A DNA stretch of 41,332 bases from Actinomycetota bacterium (GCA_009699375.1 WLOF01000004.1:1-41332); one strand, 5' to 3'; positions 27,669-40,847 are shown, counted from the stretch's first letter. Translations and numbers: made by a program. Notes: generated by a model not told the origin, from the sequence alone.

Positions 27669-28300
27669 TGTCATATTCATCAAGTCAGCAACAGACTATG
27701 GATTCAATCATCGCGCGCTATCCGCGTAAACGTTCCTCCATCATGCCTTTGCTTCATTTTGCACAATCAATTGATGGATATATTACAAACGATGCAATCG
27801 AATTGATTGCCAAAAAACTTGAATTAGAAGCAGCAGAAGTTTCAGCAGTCTCAACTTTCTACACTCAATATAAGAGAAAGCCAGTAGGCGAGTATCACGT
27901 AGGAGTATGTACAAATACCCTTTGCGCGGTCATGGGCGGAGATGCCATATTTGCTGGGCTTAAAGAGCATTTGGGCGTCGAAAATGATGGCGTTACTGCT
28001 GATGGAAAGGTTTCACTTGAACATATTGAATGCAACGCGGCGTGTGATTACGCACCGGTTGTTATGGCTAACTGGGAGTTCTACGACAATCAAACTGTTC
28101 AATCAGCAAAAGATCTTGTTGACTCAATGCGAGCTGGAAAACCAAAGCCACCAACTCGCGGACCAAATGAATTACATAACTGGAAAGAAACTTCTGCAGT
28201 TTTGGCTGGACTCAATGATGGTCATGCGAACGAAGGTGTTCAAGCAGGAGAGCCTTCACTACTTGGACTAAAAATTTCAAAGAAGGGAGCACAAGGATGA
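27668..28300 (+). CDS. nuoE: NADH-quinone oxidoreductase subunit E
   Basis: VSAVSTFYTQYKRKPVGEYHVGVCTNTLCAVMGG ... HIECNAACDYAPVVMAN ([2Fe-2S] ligands). Confidence 0.95.
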   Translation: MSYSSSQQQTMDSIIARYPRKRSSIMPLLHFAQSIDGYITNDAIELIAKKLELEAAEVSAVSTFYTQYKRKPVGEYHVGVCTNTLCAVMGGDAIFAGLKEHLGVENDGVTADGKVSLEHIECNAACDYAPVVMANWEFYDNQTVQSAKDLVDSMRAGKPKPPTRGPNELHNWKETSAVLAGLNDGHANEGVQAGEPSLLGLKISKKGAQG

Positions 28301-29598
28301 CAAAGTTAACTCCAGTGCTTTCTGCACATTGGGATGAGAAAGATTCATTTACTCTCGAAGGTTACAAGCGCCACGGTGGATACACAGCTTCTGCTAAAGC
28401 GCTCAAAATGGAACCTGATGCAATTATTCAACAAGTTAAGGATTCAGGTCTACGTGGTCGAGGCGGTGCTGGTTTCCCAACAGGAATGAAATGGGGTTTC
28501 ATCCCACAGGGAGATAACAAAGACCATTACCTAGTTGTAAACGCAGATGAATCTGAGCCAGGAACGTGCAAAGACACTCCGTTGTTGCTTGCCAATCCAC
28601 ATGTGCTGATTGAAGGAATGATTATTGGTTCCTATGCAATTCGCGCCAAGTACGCTTTCATTTACATTCGAGGCGAAGTCACACATGTTGTTCGTCGTAT
28701 GCAGCAAGCGATAGAAGATGCCTACAAGGCTGGATATTTAGGAAAGAATATTTTTGGTTCAGGTGTAGATCTTGAACTAGTTCTCCACGTTGGAGCAGGT
28801 GCCTATATTTGCGGAGAAGAGACTGCGCTTCTAGATTCACTAGAAGGATTCCGTGGACAACCACGTTTGCGTCCCCCATTTCCTGCAATTGCAGGCCTTT
28901 ATGCGCGACCAACAGTTGTTAATAACGTTGAATCAATTGCTTCAGTACCTTCAATCATTAGCAATGGCGCAGAGTGGTTCCAATCAATGGGAACTGAGAA
29001 AAGCAAAGGAATGACGCTTTATTCTCTCTCTGGCCACGTAGCTAATCCTGGGCAATTTGAAGCGCCACTTGGAATTACATTGCGCGAAATTTTGGAACTT
29101 GCAGGTGGTATTCGTAAGGGACATCAATTGAAGTTCTGGACACCAGGCGGTTCTTCAACTCCACTCTTTACAGTCGAGCATTTAGATACACCGCTTGATT
29201 ATGAAGGTGTCTCTGCAGCTGGCTCAATGCTTGGTACAAAAGCACTTCAAATATTTGATGAGACAACATGTATCGTCCGTGCGGTATTGCGCTGGACTGA
29301 ATTTTACAAGCATGAGTCTTGCGGAAAGTGCACTCCATGTCGCGAAGGCACATGGTGGCTCGTTCAGATTCTTAAAGATCTTGAAAGCGGTAAAGGTACA
29401 GAAGCAGATTTAGATAAATTAATTGACCTTTGTGACAACATCATGGGCCGATCATTTTGTGCTCTCGCAGATGGTGCAGCAAGTCCTATCGTTTCTTCTC
29501 TTAAATATTTCCGAAGTGAATATATGGACCACCTTCGTAATGGGGGATGCCCGTTTGATCCTCATGCTTCAACACTTTTTGATAAGGCAGGTGTGTGA
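28297..29598 (+). CDS. nuoF: NADH-quinone oxidoreductase subunit F
   Basis: [65 protein letters not shown]. Confidence 0.97.
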   Translation: MTKLTPVLSAHWDEKDSFTLEGYKRHGGYTASAKALKMEPDAIIQQVKDSGLRGRGGAGFPTGMKWGFIPQGDNKDHYLVVNADESEPGTCKDTPLLLANPHVLIEGMIIGSYAIRAKYAFIYIRGEVTHVVRRMQQAIEDAYKAGYLGKNIFGSGVDLELVLHVGAGAYICGEETALLDSLEGFRGQPRLRPPFPAIAGLYARPTVVNNVESIASVPSIISNGAEWFQSMGTEKSKGMTLYSLSGHVANPGQFEAPLGITLREILELAGGIRKGHQLKFWTPGGSSTPLFTVEHLDTPLDYEGVSAAGSMLGTKALQIFDETTCIVRAVLRWTEFYKHESCGKCTPCREGTWWLVQILKDLESGKGTEADLDKLIDLCDNIMGRSFCALADGAASPIVSSLKYFRSEYMDHLRNGGCPFDPHASTLFDKAGV

Positions 29599-31943
29599 TG
29601 ACGACAGAAGTTGTTGACATGATCACCTTAGTTATCGATGGTTTTGAAGTGAGCGTGCCTAAGGGGACACTCGTTATTCGTGCGGCAGAAAAACTTGGAA
29701 TTCAGATTCCTCGTTTTTGCGATCACCCGCTACTAGATCCAGTCGGTGCTTGTCGCCAATGTCTGGTGGACATTGAAATTAACGGTCGCGCGTTTCCAAA
29801 ACCACAAGCATCATGCACGATTCCAGTTGAACCCGGAATGATTGTTAAAACACAATTAACTTCTGCTGTTGCTCAAAAAGCACAAGAGGGCATTATGGAA
29901 TTTCTTCTTGTTAACCATCCTCTTGACTGTCCTGTTTGCGATAAGGGCGGAGAATGCCCACTTCAGAATCAAGCTATGAGTACAGGTCGTGGTGAATCTC
30001 GATTTGAAGGCAAGAAGCGTTTATTTGATAAGCCAATTAACATTTCATCTCAGGTGCTTCTCGACCGCGAACGCTGCGTACTGTGCGCTCGTTGCACACG
30101 TTTTTCTGAGCAAATTGCTTCTGATCCATTCATCACCCTCAACGAGCGAGGCGCATTACAGCAAGTTGGAATCTACGAGAATCAGCCATTCGAATCTTAT
30201 TTTTCAGGTAACACAGTTCAAATTTGCCCAGTTGGTGCACTTACCGGCGCTTCTTATCGATTCCAAGCTCGTCCATTCGATTTAGTTTCAACTCCTTCTT
30301 CTTGTGAGCATTGCGCATCTGGTTGCGCACAGCGCACAGATGTCCGCAGAGGTAAAACTCTTCGCCGTTTAGCTGGTGATGACCCAGAAGTAAATGAAGA
30401 ATGGAATTGCGATAAAGGTCGATGGGCATTTAAGTATGTAACCGCACTTGATCGCATCACAAATCCTTTAGTACGTGACGCCTCTGGTGAATTACGCGAA
30501 GCGTCATGGCCAGAAGCAATTGCTGCAGCTGCAGATGGTTTGAAAGGTAATCGAGTTGGAGTATTAGTTGGTGGTCGCGCAACTGTTGAAGATGCTTATG
30601 GTTATAGCAAATTCGCGCGAGTTACTTTAGGGACTAACGACATAGATTTCCGATCCCGAGTTTCCAGCGATGAAGAGCGCGAGTTCCTTGCCTCTCATGT
30701 TGTCGGAACTTCAACTACTTACCGCGATATTGATCGTGCAGATCATGTTCTCCTAGTTGGTTTTGAACCCGAAGAAGAATCTCCTATTGTTTTCTTGCGC
30801 ATGTTAAAGCACGTTAAAAAGCGCGCACTCAAGGTAAGTGCAGTCGCAACTAAACTTTCAATCGGAAATGAAAAATTGGGCGCAACATTCTTATCCGTTG
30901 CTCCAGGTAGCGAAGCAGATGCAATTTCTAAAATTGAACTCACTGCAAAGTCAGTAATTCTTGTTGGTGAGCGTGCATGTGAAAGCGCTGGTGCACTATC
31001 CGCAGTTGCTGCACTTGCTCATCGCACTGGAGCAAAAATTGGTTGGGTTCCTCGTCGCGCTGGTGAGCCAGGTGCAATTGCGGCAGGAGCTATCGGAAAT
31101 CTTTTGCCAGGCGGACGACCAGTCTCCGATCCAGCAGCAAGAGTCGATGTAGCAACCGTTTGGGGAGTCGATTCAATTCCTTCAGCAGTTGGAAAGAACG
31201 CTGATGAAATATTTGTAGCCGCAAAAACCGGTCAACTCGATGCACTCGTGGTTGGCGGCGTTGATCCTTTGGATAGTGCATTGAGTGCTGAAGCGCTATC
31301 TGCATTAGATCAAACTTTTGTTGTCAGTTTTGAAATTCGACCAAGTGCGGTAACAGCGCGTGCGAATGTAGTTTTCCCAGTTGCCGCTGTAACAGAAAAG
31401 TCTGGTTCATTTATGAACTGGGAGGGTCGTGCGCGGGAATTTGATACAGCAGTTGAAGGATCTTTACATCGAAGCGATGTTCGAATTCTTTCAATGTTGG
31501 CAGATGCAATGGGCAAATCAATTTCGCTTAACTCAGTCAAATCTGCATCTAAAGAATTTGCCTCCCTTTCTAAATGGGATGGTGCGCGCGCAACATTTAC
31601 TCCATCAACTTCTAAATCCCTTTCAGTGGGAAATGATGAAGCCCTCCTCACCTCATGGCGACGCTTGCTTGATGATGGATCTTTACAAGATGGTGAAGTG
31701 AATTTAGCTGGAACTGCGCGCAAGAGCGTTGTAGTAATTTCACAAAAGCGCGCCAGTGCACTTGGCGTTGTTGACGGAGACGCAGTCAAAGTTTCAAATT
31801 CTCAAGGTTCCGTAACACTTCCAGTTCTTGTCGAAAATATTCACGATGATGCAGTGTGGATGCCACGCAACTCTCGTGGCTCGCATCTTTTGGAAACGCT
31901 CGGTACTGCAAGTGGCACTCTGGTAAAAGTTGGGAAGGCATAA
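29595..31943 (+). CDS. nuoG: NADH-quinone oxidoreductase subunit G
   Basis: Ferredoxin-like N-terminus [54 protein letters not shown] (N7-type ligands); molybdopterin-like C-terminal region. Confidence 0.96.
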   Translation: MMTTEVVDMITLVIDGFEVSVPKGTLVIRAAEKLGIQIPRFCDHPLLDPVGACRQCLVDIEINGRAFPKPQASCTIPVEPGMIVKTQLTSAVAQKAQEGIMEFLLVNHPLDCPVCDKGGECPLQNQAMSTGRGESRFEGKKRLFDKPINISSQVLLDRERCVLCARCTRFSEQIASDPFITLNERGALQQVGIYENQPFESYFSGNTVQICPVGALTGASYRFQARPFDLVSTPSSCEHCASGCAQRTDVRRGKTLRRLAGDDPEVNEEWNCDKGRWAFKYVTALDRITNPLVRDASGELREASWPEAIAAAADGLKGNRVGVLVGGRATVEDAYGYSKFARVTLGTNDIDFRSRVSSDEEREFLASHVVGTSTTYRDIDRADHVLLVGFEPEEESPIVFLRMLKHVKKRALKVSAVATKLSIGNEKLGATFLSVAPGSEADAISKIELTAKSVILVGERACESAGALSAVAALAHRTGAKIGWVPRRAGEPGAIAAGAIGNLLPGGRPVSDPAARVDVATVWGVDSIPSAVGKNADEIFVAAKTGQLDALVVGGVDPLDSALSAEALSALDQTFVVSFEIRPSAVTARANVVFPVAAVTEKSGSFMNWEGRAREFDTAVEGSLHRSDVRILSMLADAMGKSISLNSVKSASKEFASLSKWDGARATFTPSTSKSLSVGNDEALLTSWRRLLDDGSLQDGEVNLAGTARKSVVVISQKRASALGVVDGDAVKVSNSQGSVTLPVLVENIHDDAVWMPRNSRGSHLLETLGTASGTLVKVGKA

Positions 31944-33148
31944 TGAAAACAGCAGAACTCATTGGCCATGATCCAGGTTGGCTCATTCTTGTTAAGGGAG
32001 TACTTGTATTTGTTATTTGCGTGGTTGCCACATTGCTATGTATTTGGGCTGAACGTCGCATAGTTGCTCGGATGCAACAGCGCATTGGCCCTAACCGCGT
32101 TGGCCCTCTTGGCCTGGTTCAATCATTAGCTGACGGTGTAAAACTTGCGCTAAAAGAAGATTTAATTCCAGCGGCAGCTGATGTTGTAGTTTTCGTGATA
32201 GCTCCAATTATTAGTGCTACTACCTGCTTTATGGCCTTTGCTGTCATGCCCATGACTGGGGAAGTTAATCTTTTTGGACACAAGACAGCGATGCAATTAA
32301 CTGATATTCCAGTAGGTGTTCTATATGTACTAGCTATCGCTTCAGTTGGTGTGTACGGAATTGTCTTAGCTGGCTGGTCATCTGGATCGACTTACCCTCT
32401 CTTGGGTGGTTTACGTTCTAGCGCCCAAGTAATTTCTTACGAAGTCGCAATGGGTCTTTCACTTGTAGCAGTCTTTATTTATGCGGGATCAATGTCCACT
32501 TCGGACATTGTCGCTGCACAAGATAAGTGGTGGTATGCGGTAGTTCTCTTTCCTTCATTCGTGATTTATGTAATTTCAATGGTTGGTGAGACTAATCGTG
32601 CGCCATTTGATTTAGCAGAAGCTGAAGGTGAACTTGTTGGAGGATTCCACACAGAGTATTCCTCGCTGAAGTTCGCTCTTTTCTTCTTAGCTGAGTACGT
32701 CAACATTGTTGGAGTATCTGCTTTAGCTACAACACTTTTCCTTGGTGGCTATCACGCACTTCCTGGATTAACGTTTACAGAACAATGGCTGGGCGGTTGG
32801 TTCACAATTGTTTGGTTCTTAGGAAAAATTTCGCTCTTCTTCTTTATTTTCGTATGGCTGCGTGGAACGTTGCCAAGAATGAGATATGACCAATTCATGA
32901 AATTCGGCTGGAAAGTTTTAATTCCGATCAGTTTGTTCTGGATTATGGTGGTTTCAACTCTTCGCGTGCTTTCGTTGCGGGGAGCTTCTAGAATTTCTGT
33001 ACTGGCAGTTTCTGCCGGAATAGTCGCACTCGTGCTACTCATTAATGTTGGCTACGAAATGAGCAAAAAGAAATCCAAGAAAGTGTACGTCGAGCCAAGT
33101 GCGCCATCTTTTGCTATCCCACAAATACCAACGAAAATAACGGAGTAG
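31943..33148 (+). CDS. nuoH: NADH-quinone oxidoreductase subunit H (ORF track starts too early at 31856)
   Basis: TAATG overlap with nuoG stop; [19 protein letters not shown]..., [53 protein letters not shown]. Confidence 0.96.
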   Translation: MKTAELIGHDPGWLILVKGVLVFVICVVATLLCIWAERRIVARMQQRIGPNRVGPLGLVQSLADGVKLALKEDLIPAAADVVVFVIAPIISATTCFMAFAVMPMTGEVNLFGHKTAMQLTDIPVGVLYVLAIASVGVYGIVLAGWSSGSTYPLLGGLRSSAQVISYEVAMGLSLVAVFIYAGSMSTSDIVAAQDKWWYAVVLFPSFVIYVISMVGETNRAPFDLAEAEGELVGGFHTEYSSLKFALFFLAEYVNIVGVSALATTLFLGGYHALPGLTFTEQWLGGWFTIVWFLGKISLFFFIFVWLRGTLPRMRYDQFMKFGWKVLIPISLFWIMVVSTLRVLSLRGASRISVLAVSAGIVALVLLINVGYEMSKKKSKKVYVEPSAPSFAIPQIPTKITE

Positions 33149-33152
33149 CGAC

Positions 33153-33773
33153 ATGGCTGAAAATAACGATCAACCAATTGAGTCATTCCGTCGAGATCTT
33201 GGACTTGAGGCAGTTCAATCTGCGCCTGTTCAAAACCATGGTCCTGCCAGCATTGGAAACCAATTAAAAGGCTTCTGGGTTACTTTCATTACGATGTTTA
33301 AGAAAGTAAACACAGTCCAATATCCAGAAGAACGTGAAGGCACTGCGCCTCGTTTCCATGGTCGTCATCAACTCAATCGACATGCAGATGGCCTTGAGAA
33401 ATGCATTGGCTGCGAACTCTGTGCTTGGGCGTGTCCAGCTGATGCAATTTATGTTGAAGGTGCAGAAAACACAGAAGAAAACAGAATGTCTCCGGGAGAG
33501 CGTTACGGCAAGGTTTACCAAATCAATTATCTTCGTTGTATTTTTTGCGGGTTGTGTATTGAAGCTTGCCCAACCCGTGCGCTCACGATGACAAATGAAT
33601 TTGAGCTAGCAGATAACTCTCGTGCGAGCTTGATTTATGAGAAGCAAGATTTACTTGCACCACTTCGTCAAGGAATGTTGATGCCACCTCACCCAATGTA
33701 TCCAGATATGGATGACAGTAATTATTACAAGGGTGATGTTCTCGGTGCACATCCTTCCCAGGAGCAGCCATGA
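33153..33773 (+). CDS. nuoI: NADH-quinone oxidoreductase subunit I
   Basis: Two 4Fe-4S motifs: [16 protein letters not shown] and [16 protein letters not shown]. Confidence 0.96.
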   Translation: MAENNDQPIESFRRDLGLEAVQSAPVQNHGPASIGNQLKGFWVTFITMFKKVNTVQYPEEREGTAPRFHGRHQLNRHADGLEKCIGCELCAWACPADAIYVEGAENTEENRMSPGERYGKVYQINYLRCIFCGLCIEACPTRALTMTNEFELADNSRASLIYEKQDLLAPLRQGMLMPPHPMYPDMDDSNYYKGDVLGAHPSQEQP

Positions 33774-34552
33774 TTCATCAAGCTTTAGCAATGGGTCATA
33801 CACAAACACCAGAAGCAGTTTTGTTTTGGGTTTTAGGGCCACTTGCCGTCTTGTCAGCTCTTGCAATGCTTATGGTTAAAAAAGCTGTCCACTCGGCAAT
33901 CTTGCTAGCTTGGATCATGATAACTCTTGCTATTTTTTATATCGCTCAAGATGCAGCATTTCTAGGAATTGTTCAGGTTGTCGTTTACACGGGCGCAGTA
34001 ATGATGTTGTTCCTCTTTATCTTGATGTTAGTTGGAGTTGAATCTTCAGAGTCACTCACAGAAACTATTAAAGGACTTCGTCCAATCGCGATTGTTGCAG
34101 CCCTTGGTTTCGGTGGTTTGCTTGTTTCACTCATTGGACATGCAACTATCGGCCGTGCGTATGTTGGTCTTGTTGATGCAAATGCAGGTGGAAATGTTCA
34201 AGCACTTGCAGGACTCTTATTCTCCAAGTACGTCTGGGCGTTTGAAGTAGTTTCAGCACTTCTTATAACTGCAGCACTAGGTGCAATGGTGTTGGCTCAC
34301 AATCACAGACTTATTCAGCGTCCAACTCAACGTGATCTTGCAACAGCTCGATTCCGCGGAACTTCATTGGCTAGGGCAGCAGGACTTCCTGGCCCAGGTG
34401 TTTACGCACTTCACAACGCAGTAGATGTTCCTGCCCTTTTGCCAGATGGAACTCCTTCACAAGCATCAATTTCTGCAACGCTAAAAGCTCGTGGAGATGT
34501 AATTGATTCTCGTCCATTCCAACTCAGCGCAATTGAAAACGAGGAGGAGTAA
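33770..34552 (+). CDS. nuoJ: NADH-quinone oxidoreductase subunit J
   Basis: [54 protein letters not shown]. Confidence 0.95.
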   Translation: MIHQALAMGHTQTPEAVLFWVLGPLAVLSALAMLMVKKAVHSAILLAWIMITLAIFYIAQDAAFLGIVQVVVYTGAVMMLFLFILMLVGVESSESLTETIKGLRPIAIVAALGFGGLLVSLIGHATIGRAYVGLVDANAGGNVQALAGLLFSKYVWAFEVVSALLITAALGAMVLAHNHRLIQRPTQRDLATARFRGTSLARAAGLPGPGVYALHNAVDVPALLPDGTPSQASISATLKARGDVIDSRPFQLSAIENEEE

Positions 34553-34851
34553 TGAACCCAGCTAATTACCTTTACGTCTCTGCGCTGCTCTTTACTATTG
34601 GCGCGATTGGCGTTGTAGTCCGCCGAAATGCAATTGTTGTCTTTATGTGCGTTGAATTAATGCTTAACGCTTGCAACTTAGCTTTTGTAACTTTTGCACG
34701 AATCAACGGCAATCTCGACGGTCAAGTAGTGGCTTTCTTTACGATGGTTGTCGCCGCCTGTGAAGTTGTCGTTGGCTTGGCAATCATCGTGACCATATAT
34801 CGCTCACGTCGATCGGCATCAGTTGATGATGCCAGTTTGTTGAAGCGGTGA
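34552..34851 (+). CDS. nuoK: NADH-quinone oxidoreductase subunit K
   Basis: 99 aa; [47 protein letters not shown]. Confidence 0.96.
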   Translation: MNPANYLYVSALLFTIGAIGVVVRRNAIVVFMCVELMLNACNLAFVTFARINGNLDGQVVAFFTMVVAACEVVVGLAIIVTIYRSRRSASVDDASLLKR

Positions 34852-34855
34852 TCTC

Positions 34856-36745
34856 ATGACAAGTAATTCATTGGTTTATCTCATAGCGTTGCCACTTTTT
34901 GGAGCAGCGGTATTGCTTCTTTCAGGACGTCGTTCTGATCGCTGGGGCCACATATTTGGAACATTGATGTCCGCTGGCTCATTTGCCGTTGGTGTCTCAC
35001 TGTTTCTAAAGATGCTTGGAAATCCAACTGGCGAACGTGCTCTGACTCAAAAACTGTTTAGTTGGATATCTGTTGGTTCGTTCCAAGTTGATGCCGGACT
35101 GTTAGCTGATCAGCTATCTATTTGTTTTGTACTCCTCATTACAGGTGTTGGTACCTTGATTCACGTTTACTCGATTGCCTACATGTCGCATGATCTAGAT
35201 CGCCGCCGCTTTTTCGCTTACTTAAATTTCTTTATCGCAGCAATGCTCCTCTTAGTTCTTGGAGATTCTTACCTCAATCTGTATGTCGGCTGGGAAGGTG
35301 TTGGTCTTGCCTCTTACCTACTCATTGGTTTCTGGAATCAAAAGCCAACCTATGCAACGGCTGCAAAGAAGGCATTTGTTGCAAACCGCGTTGGTGACAT
35401 GGGACTTTCTCTTGCAATCATGATTGCATTTGCAACGCTTGGAACCGTTTCATTCCAAGGAGTTAAAGAGCACGCGAGCCAAGCATCTACGGGTTCATTA
35501 ACAGCAATCGGAATCATGTTGCTTGTTGCCGCGACTGGAAAATCTGCGCAATTCCCATTGCAAGCTTGGCTTGGGGATGCGATGGCTGGTCCTACTCCAG
35601 TTTCGGCGTTAATTCACGCAGCAACGATGGTAACTGCGGGCGTCTACTTAATAACGAGATCTAATTTTATTTTCGATTTAGCTCCAACTGCTCAACTTGC
35701 TGTGGCAATTATTGGAGCAATCACACTGCTCTTTGGAGCAATTATTGGTATGGCTAAAGATGACATCAAGAAAGCGTTAGCCGCTTCAACGATGTCTCAA
35801 ATTGGTTACATGGTTTTAGGTGCTGGCCTTGGACCAGCTGGTTATGCATTTGCAATCATGCACTTACTCACACACGGATTCTTTAAAGCAGGCATGTTCT
35901 TGGGAGCAGGATCTGTCATGCATGGAATGAACGATGAAGTAAATATGCGTCGCTATGGCGGTCTGCGTAAATTTATGCCAATTACCTTTGCAACATTTGG
36001 TCTTGGATATCTTGCGATTATCGGAGTTCCACCATTTGCTGGTTTCTATTCAAAAGATAAGATCATTGAAGTTGCATTTAACGCAGGCGGAGTTAAAGGA
36101 ATAGCTCTTGGAACTGCTGCGCTACTTGGCGCAATGATTACTGCTTTCTACATGACTCGCGTTGTCATTCTTACTTTTGCTGGAAGCAAGCGTTGGGACG
36201 ATAAAGCACACCCTCATGAATCTCCATTCCTCATGTGGGCACCAATGGTTCTACTTGCTCTTGGTTCAGTTGCTTCAGGTTTCTTCTTTACCCATGGAAA
36301 TTCTTTACGCAACTGGCTAGCACCGGTTGTCGAAGCAACACCATCGCACGAAGGTGAGTTACTCAGCCCTGCCGTTGTATCCATTTTGGCGTTGGTTCTA
36401 GTTGCAATCGGAGTTGGGTACGCAATTATTAAGTACCTATTGAACGAAGTTCCACAGGTCGCACCGGCAGATGTAACGGTATTTACTAAAGCAGCTCGGA
36501 AAGACTTACTACAAGACAATTTCAACGAAGCAGTCTTTATGCGCCCAGGTCAATCTTTAACTCGTGGACTACAAGTAGCGGATACGAAGTTAATTGATGG
36601 CGCAGTTCATGGAATTGCTCGGCTTGCAATCGGCTCAGGAAATCTCTTGAGAAAGACGCAAACTGGATTTGTCCGAAGTTATGCAATGTGGATCTTGGCA
36701 GGCGCGATTGCGTTAGTTGCCACAATTTGGGTGGTGACGTTATGA
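34856..36745 (+). CDS. nuoL: NADH-quinone oxidoreductase subunit L
   Basis: [68 protein letters not shown]. Confidence 0.96.
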   Translation: MTSNSLVYLIALPLFGAAVLLLSGRRSDRWGHIFGTLMSAGSFAVGVSLFLKMLGNPTGERALTQKLFSWISVGSFQVDAGLLADQLSICFVLLITGVGTLIHVYSIAYMSHDLDRRRFFAYLNFFIAAMLLLVLGDSYLNLYVGWEGVGLASYLLIGFWNQKPTYATAAKKAFVANRVGDMGLSLAIMIAFATLGTVSFQGVKEHASQASTGSLTAIGIMLLVAATGKSAQFPLQAWLGDAMAGPTPVSALIHAATMVTAGVYLITRSNFIFDLAPTAQLAVAIIGAITLLFGAIIGMAKDDIKKALAASTMSQIGYMVLGAGLGPAGYAFAIMHLLTHGFFKAGMFLGAGSVMHGMNDEVNMRRYGGLRKFMPITFATFGLGYLAIIGVPPFAGFYSKDKIIEVAFNAGGVKGIALGTAALLGAMITAFYMTRVVILTFAGSKRWDDKAHPHESPFLMWAPMVLLALGSVASGFFFTHGNSLRNWLAPVVEATPSHEGELLSPAVVSILALVLVAIGVGYAIIKYLLNEVPQVAPADVTVFTKAARKDLLQDNFNEAVFMRPGQSLTRGLQVADTKLIDGAVHGIARLAIGSGNLLRKTQTGFVRSYAMWILAGAIALVATIWVVTL

Positions 36746-38259
36746 ACATGTTGACCTCATTAATGCTGCTGCCCCTGATTGGCGCGCTCTTAATTTCAGC
36801 ACTGCCAACCACTAAATCACTTTTGGCAAAGCAGATGACGCTCGGAACGACCCTACTTGTTGCTATTGGCGTCATAGTTATGGCAATCAGATTCGATACA
36901 AGCAAAACTGATCTGCAATTTGTTGAGACACATTCATGGATTCCAACTTTTGGAATTAACTATTCCGTGGGCGTGGACGGCATCGCGCTTGTCCTTATTA
37001 TTCTTTCCGCTCTACTTGCTCCAATCGTCGTTCTAGCTGGTTGGAACGAATCCAGCGGTGGGCGATGGAGTGCGAAAACTTTTTATATTTTGGTTCTAGT
37101 TCTAGAGACCATGATAATCGGAGTCTTTAGCGCAAATGACTTGTTCCTCTTCTATGTGTTTTTTGAAGCAATGCTCATCCCCGTTTATTTCCTCATTGGG
37201 GGATACGGCACTGGTCAACGAAATGCTGCGGCAGTGAAATTCCTTATCTATTCACTCCTCGGTGGTTTGTTGATGTTGGCTTCGATAATTGCTCTTTATG
37301 TTCTGTCAGGCGAACAAAGTGGCCATACCTTTAACATCAACACTTTGTCTCAACTACAAATGAGTTCAACAACTCAGAACTTACTTTTCCTTGGCTTCTT
37401 TATTGCATTTGCAATCAAAGCCCCGCTCTGGCCATTGCACACCTGGTTGCCTGATGCTGCTCAATCTGCAACTCCTGGAACTTCCGTACTTCTCTTGGGT
37501 ATTTTGGACAAAGTCGGAACCTTCGGAATGATTCGTTACTGCCTAACACTCTTCCCTGAAGCCTCTAAAACTTTCACCCCGTTGATTTTAGTTCTCGCTG
37601 TAATTTCAATCATTTACGGCGCTTTCCTTGCAATAGGGCAAAAAGATCTGAAGCGTTTAATTGCGTTTACCTCTATCTCACACTTCGGTTTCATCACAAT
37701 GGGAATTTTTGCGATGACATCGCAAGGTCATTCTGGCGCAACTCTGTACATGTTTAATCATGGATTCTCAACAGCTGCGCTCTTTATTGTTGGTGGATGG
37801 ATGATGTCGCGTAGAGGATCTTCAAAGATTTCAGATTTTGGAGGACTACAAAGAGTCACACCAGTAATGGCGTGGAGCTTCTTCATTGCAGGTATGTCCA
37901 GCTTGGCACTTCCCGGACTTTCAAGTTTCGTCAGCGAATTCTTAGTTCTTGTTGGTACGTACACCCGTTATCCAGTTGCAGCGATAATTGGCACCTTCGG
38001 AATTGTTCTTGCTGCTTTGTATATTTTGATTCCAGTTCAACGCGCGTTACATGGCCCAACAATGCCTGGCAACGAAGCGTTATCTGATTTGAACTTGCGA
38101 GAGAAAATTGCGATTGCACCTGTAATTGCAATAATTATCGCTCTCGGTTTCTATCCATCTCCGCTCCTCAACATTATTAACCCAGCCTCAACTCACACCA
38201 TCACTCAAGCTGGCTTTACGGATCCACTTGCTCAGATCGATCCAAAGGCTGGTAAGTAA
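36742..38259 (+). CDS. nuoM: NADH-quinone oxidoreductase subunit M (ORF track starts too early at 36688)
   Basis: ATGA overlap with nuo[62 protein letters not shown]. Confidence 0.96.
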   Translation: MNMLTSLMLLPLIGALLISALPTTKSLLAKQMTLGTTLLVAIGVIVMAIRFDTSKTDLQFVETHSWIPTFGINYSVGVDGIALVLIILSALLAPIVVLAGWNESSGGRWSAKTFYILVLVLETMIIGVFSANDLFLFYVFFEAMLIPVYFLIGGYGTGQRNAAAVKFLIYSLLGGLLMLASIIALYVLSGEQSGHTFNINTLSQLQMSSTTQNLLFLGFFIAFAIKAPLWPLHTWLPDAAQSATPGTSVLLLGILDKVGTFGMIRYCLTLFPEASKTFTPLILVLAVISIIYGAFLAIGQKDLKRLIAFTSISHFGFITMGIFAMTSQGHSGATLYMFNHGFSTAALFIVGGWMMSRRGSSKISDFGGLQRVTPVMAWSFFIAGMSSLALPGLSSFVSEFLVLVGTYTRYPVAAIIGTFGIVLAALYILIPVQRALHGPTMPGNEALSDLNLREKIAIAPVIAIIIALGFYPSPLLNIINPASTHTITQAGFTDPLAQIDPKAGK

Positions 38260-39780
38260 ATGACTGATTTCATCGTTCCTAAACTTTCATATGTTCAGCT
38301 CTCACCTATTTTGATTGTCTTAGGTGGCGCACTTATTGGCGTTCTCATTGAAGCTTTCTTGTCTCGTAAAGTCCGCCCAATTGCTCAATTGACTATTACT
38401 TTAGGCTCTTTGATTCTTGCTCTTATTCAGCTCTGGCATATTCGCCATGAGAGTTCGCTAACTGCAGCAATGGGTTCGGTCGCAATTGATGGAGCCACAA
38501 TTTTGATGCAGGGATCCATTTTGTTGATTGCAATATTGGCAGTTGCGCTGATCGCAGATAATGAACATTTCACTGTGCTTGCAGCTGCTGTGCCAGGCTC
38601 ACCAGAAGAGCGAGATTCTTTACAAAGTGGTGAGAAATTAACAGAAGTATTCCCACTGACGCTCTTTGCTGTTGCCGGAATGCTCTTGTTCCCCGCATCA
38701 AATGACTTAATTACCTTATTTGTGGCACTTGAAATGCTTTCCTTGCCGCTGTATTTAATGGCAGGGCTTTCTCGTCGTCGCCGGTTGATGTCTCAAGAAG
38801 CTGCGCTTAAATATTTCTTGCTCGGAGCGTTCTCCTCGGCATTCTTCTTATTTGGAGCCGCTTATCTTTATGGATACTCAGGATCAGTTTCACTTGCTGG
38901 AATCCGAGCCGCAGTTGTGGGCGGAAGTGGAAACGATGTATTCCTACTTATGGGAATCGCATTTTTATCGATTGGGTTGCTATTCAAAGTGGGTGCAGTT
39001 CCATTCCATGCTTGGACGCCAGATGTTTATCAAGGAGCGCCCACCCCGATAACCGCATTTATGGCAGCAGCGACAAAAGTTGCGGCCTTTGGCGCGATGT
39101 TGAGAATTTTCTACACTTCCCTTGCTAACGCCAACTGGGATTGGCGCCCGATGATGTCGATTATTGCCATCATCACAATGCTCTTCGGTTCCGTTGTCGC
39201 TATTGCGCAACGAGACGTTAAGCGCATGTTGGCGTATTCCTCAATAGCGCATGCAGGTTTCTTATTGACTGGAGTTATTGCACTTAATAAATCTGGGTTA
39301 GATGCTTCGATCTTTTATTTGTTTGCATACGGCGTTGCAACCGTTGGAGCATTTGGAGTTGTGACGTTAGTTCGGGATTCCTCTGGTGAAGTTACCGACC
39401 TCAACAAGTGGGCGGGCCTTGCCAAACGTTCACCCTTTGCAGCAACACTCTTTGCTGGATTCTTATTGGCCTTTGCTGGAATTCCTCTGACGAGCGGATT
39501 TATTGGAAAATTCTCTATTTTCTCTGCAGCCTATGAAAGCGGCAACAAGTCCCTCGTAATTGTGGGCGTCCTTTCAAGTGCTATCGCTGCCTACTTTTAC
39601 ATCAGAGTGATTGTTTTGATGTTCTTTAAGGATGCAGCCGATGATGGTACGAGCGTAATTATCCCTTCCATTCTTACTCGCTCCACCCTCATAATTACTT
39701 CCGTGATAACTATTCTCTTGGGCGTATACCCAGCGCCCCTGCTTAACTTTATTAACTCGCTCGCCTCGTTCGTTCGCTGA
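38260..39780 (+). CDS. nuoN: NADH-quinone oxidoreductase subunit N
   Basis: ALEMLSLPLYLMAGLSRRRRLMSQEAALKYFLLGAFSSAFFLFGAAYLYG, AVPFHAWTPDVYQGAPTPITAFMA. Confidence 0.96.
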   Translation: MTDFIVPKLSYVQLSPILIVLGGALIGVLIEAFLSRKVRPIAQLTITLGSLILALIQLWHIRHESSLTAAMGSVAIDGATILMQGSILLIAILAVALIADNEHFTVLAAAVPGSPEERDSLQSGEKLTEVFPLTLFAVAGMLLFPASNDLITLFVALEMLSLPLYLMAGLSRRRRLMSQEAALKYFLLGAFSSAFFLFGAAYLYGYSGSVSLAGIRAAVVGGSGNDVFLLMGIAFLSIGLLFKVGAVPFHAWTPDVYQGAPTPITAFMAAATKVAAFGAMLRIFYTSLANANWDWRPMMSIIAIITMLFGSVVAIAQRDVKRMLAYSSIAHAGFLLTGVIALNKSGLDASIFYLFAYGVATVGAFGVVTLVRDSSGEVTDLNKWAGLAKRSPFAATLFAGFLLAFAGIPLTSGFIGKFSIFSAAYESGNKSLVIVGVLSSAIAAYFYIRVIVLMFFKDAADDGTSVIIPSILTRSTLIITSVITILLGVYPAPLLNFINSLASFVR

Positions 39781-40769
39781 TGACAGCGTTTGGCATACCG
39801 GATATTTCCGGTGAACTTGAGGTCGAATTAAAGACCGGGATGTTAAAAGTCGAGCAGTTGCTCAATTCACATATTGAAGGTGACTACCCGCTTGTTGAAG
39901 AAACATCTCACCATTTAGTAGCAGCAGGTGGGAAGAGGTTACGTCCACTCCTCACCCTCATAACATCTCATCTTGGAGATCCAACTAGACCAGAAGTAGT
40001 TCCCGCAGCAGTTGTATGCGAACTTACACATTTAGCAACTTTGTATCACGATGATGTTATGGATGAAGCGCCACTTCGGCGCGGAGTTAAAAGCGCGAAT
40101 GCCAGATGGGGCAACACGGTTGCAATCTTGACTGGTGATTATCTTTTTGCCAAAGCATCAGATTTATTAGCAGACCTTGGGCCTCAAGCAGTTAGGTTGC
40201 AAGCTCGAACATTCGAGCGATTAGTAATCGGTCAAATTATGGAAACACAAGGACCGCAAAATGGTAAAGATGCGATAGAGCATTACCTACAAGTTGTTGC
40301 GGATAAAACAGGATCCTTGATTGCGACCAGTGCTCGTTTCGGCGCACTTTTGTCGGGAGCTAATTCTCAGATTGTTGAAACAGTGACAACTTTTGGTGAG
40401 CAGATGGGTATTGCTTTTCAGTTGGCAGATGATGTCATCGACATCGCAAGTGATTCGGAACTTTCTGGAAAAACTCCTGGAACAGACTTACGAGAAGGCG
40501 TTCCAACATTGGTTACTCTGAATGTTCTTAAATCAAAAGCCCGTGGCGACAGCGAATTGCGAAAGCTACTCAAGGCACCAATTAGGTCTGAAAAGGTCGT
40601 AAAAGAAGTACTACGAGCCCTTCGCAAGCACCCAGCACTGGATGAATCAAGGTCTCAACTCTTTGAGGTGGCCCAAAAAGCTCGTCAAGCCCTGGGGCCC
40701 CTGCCTATGTGCGATGCCACCGGTGCCCTGTTCTCACTATGTGACACTGTGGTCGAACGCTCACACTGA
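39780..40769 (+). CDS. Polyprenyl diphosphate synthase (trans-isoprenyl)
   Basis: GGKRLRPLLTL, LYHDDVMDEAPLRRG (first DDxxD-type motif), QLADDVIDIASD (second motif); TGATGA overlap with nuoN. Confidence 0.95.
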   Translation: MTAFGIPDISGELEVELKTGMLKVEQLLNSHIEGDYPLVEETSHHLVAAGGKRLRPLLTLITSHLGDPTRPEVVPAAVVCELTHLATLYHDDVMDEAPLRRGVKSANARWGNTVAILTGDYLFAKASDLLADLGPQAVRLQARTFERLVIGQIMETQGPQNGKDAIEHYLQVVADKTGSLIATSARFGALLSGANSQIVETVTTFGEQMGIAFQLADDVIDIASDSELSGKTPGTDLREGVPTLVTLNVLKSKARGDSELRKLLKAPIRSEKVVKEVLRALRKHPALDESRSQLFEVAQKARQALGPLPMCDATGALFSLCDTVVERSH

Positions 40770-40847
40770 CGCGTAAAAAATGCTTCTCAACTGCCACTAT
40801 CGTTCCACTACGATTCTTTACACATCAACTTGGTAGATGGGATCTCG

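Noticed and set aside
31310-31789. 159-aa minus-strand ORF antisense to nuoG
   Set aside because: Embedded in nuoG, no SD or family resemblance; shadow ORF.
31856-31942. N-terminal extension of nuoH in the ORF track
   Set aside because: The extension lies in the nuoG 3' end; true NuoH N-terminus ([13 protein letters not shown]) starts at the TAATG overlap, 31943.
36688-36741. N-terminal extension of nuoM in the ORF track
   Set aside because: Overlaps nuoL; the ATGA at 36742 gives a normal NuoM N-terminus ([17 protein letters not shown]).
40790-40822. Short direct repeat CCACTAtCG / CCACTACG upstream of ppdK
   Set aside because: Only two imperfect 8-9 bp copies; easily chance; no other support.
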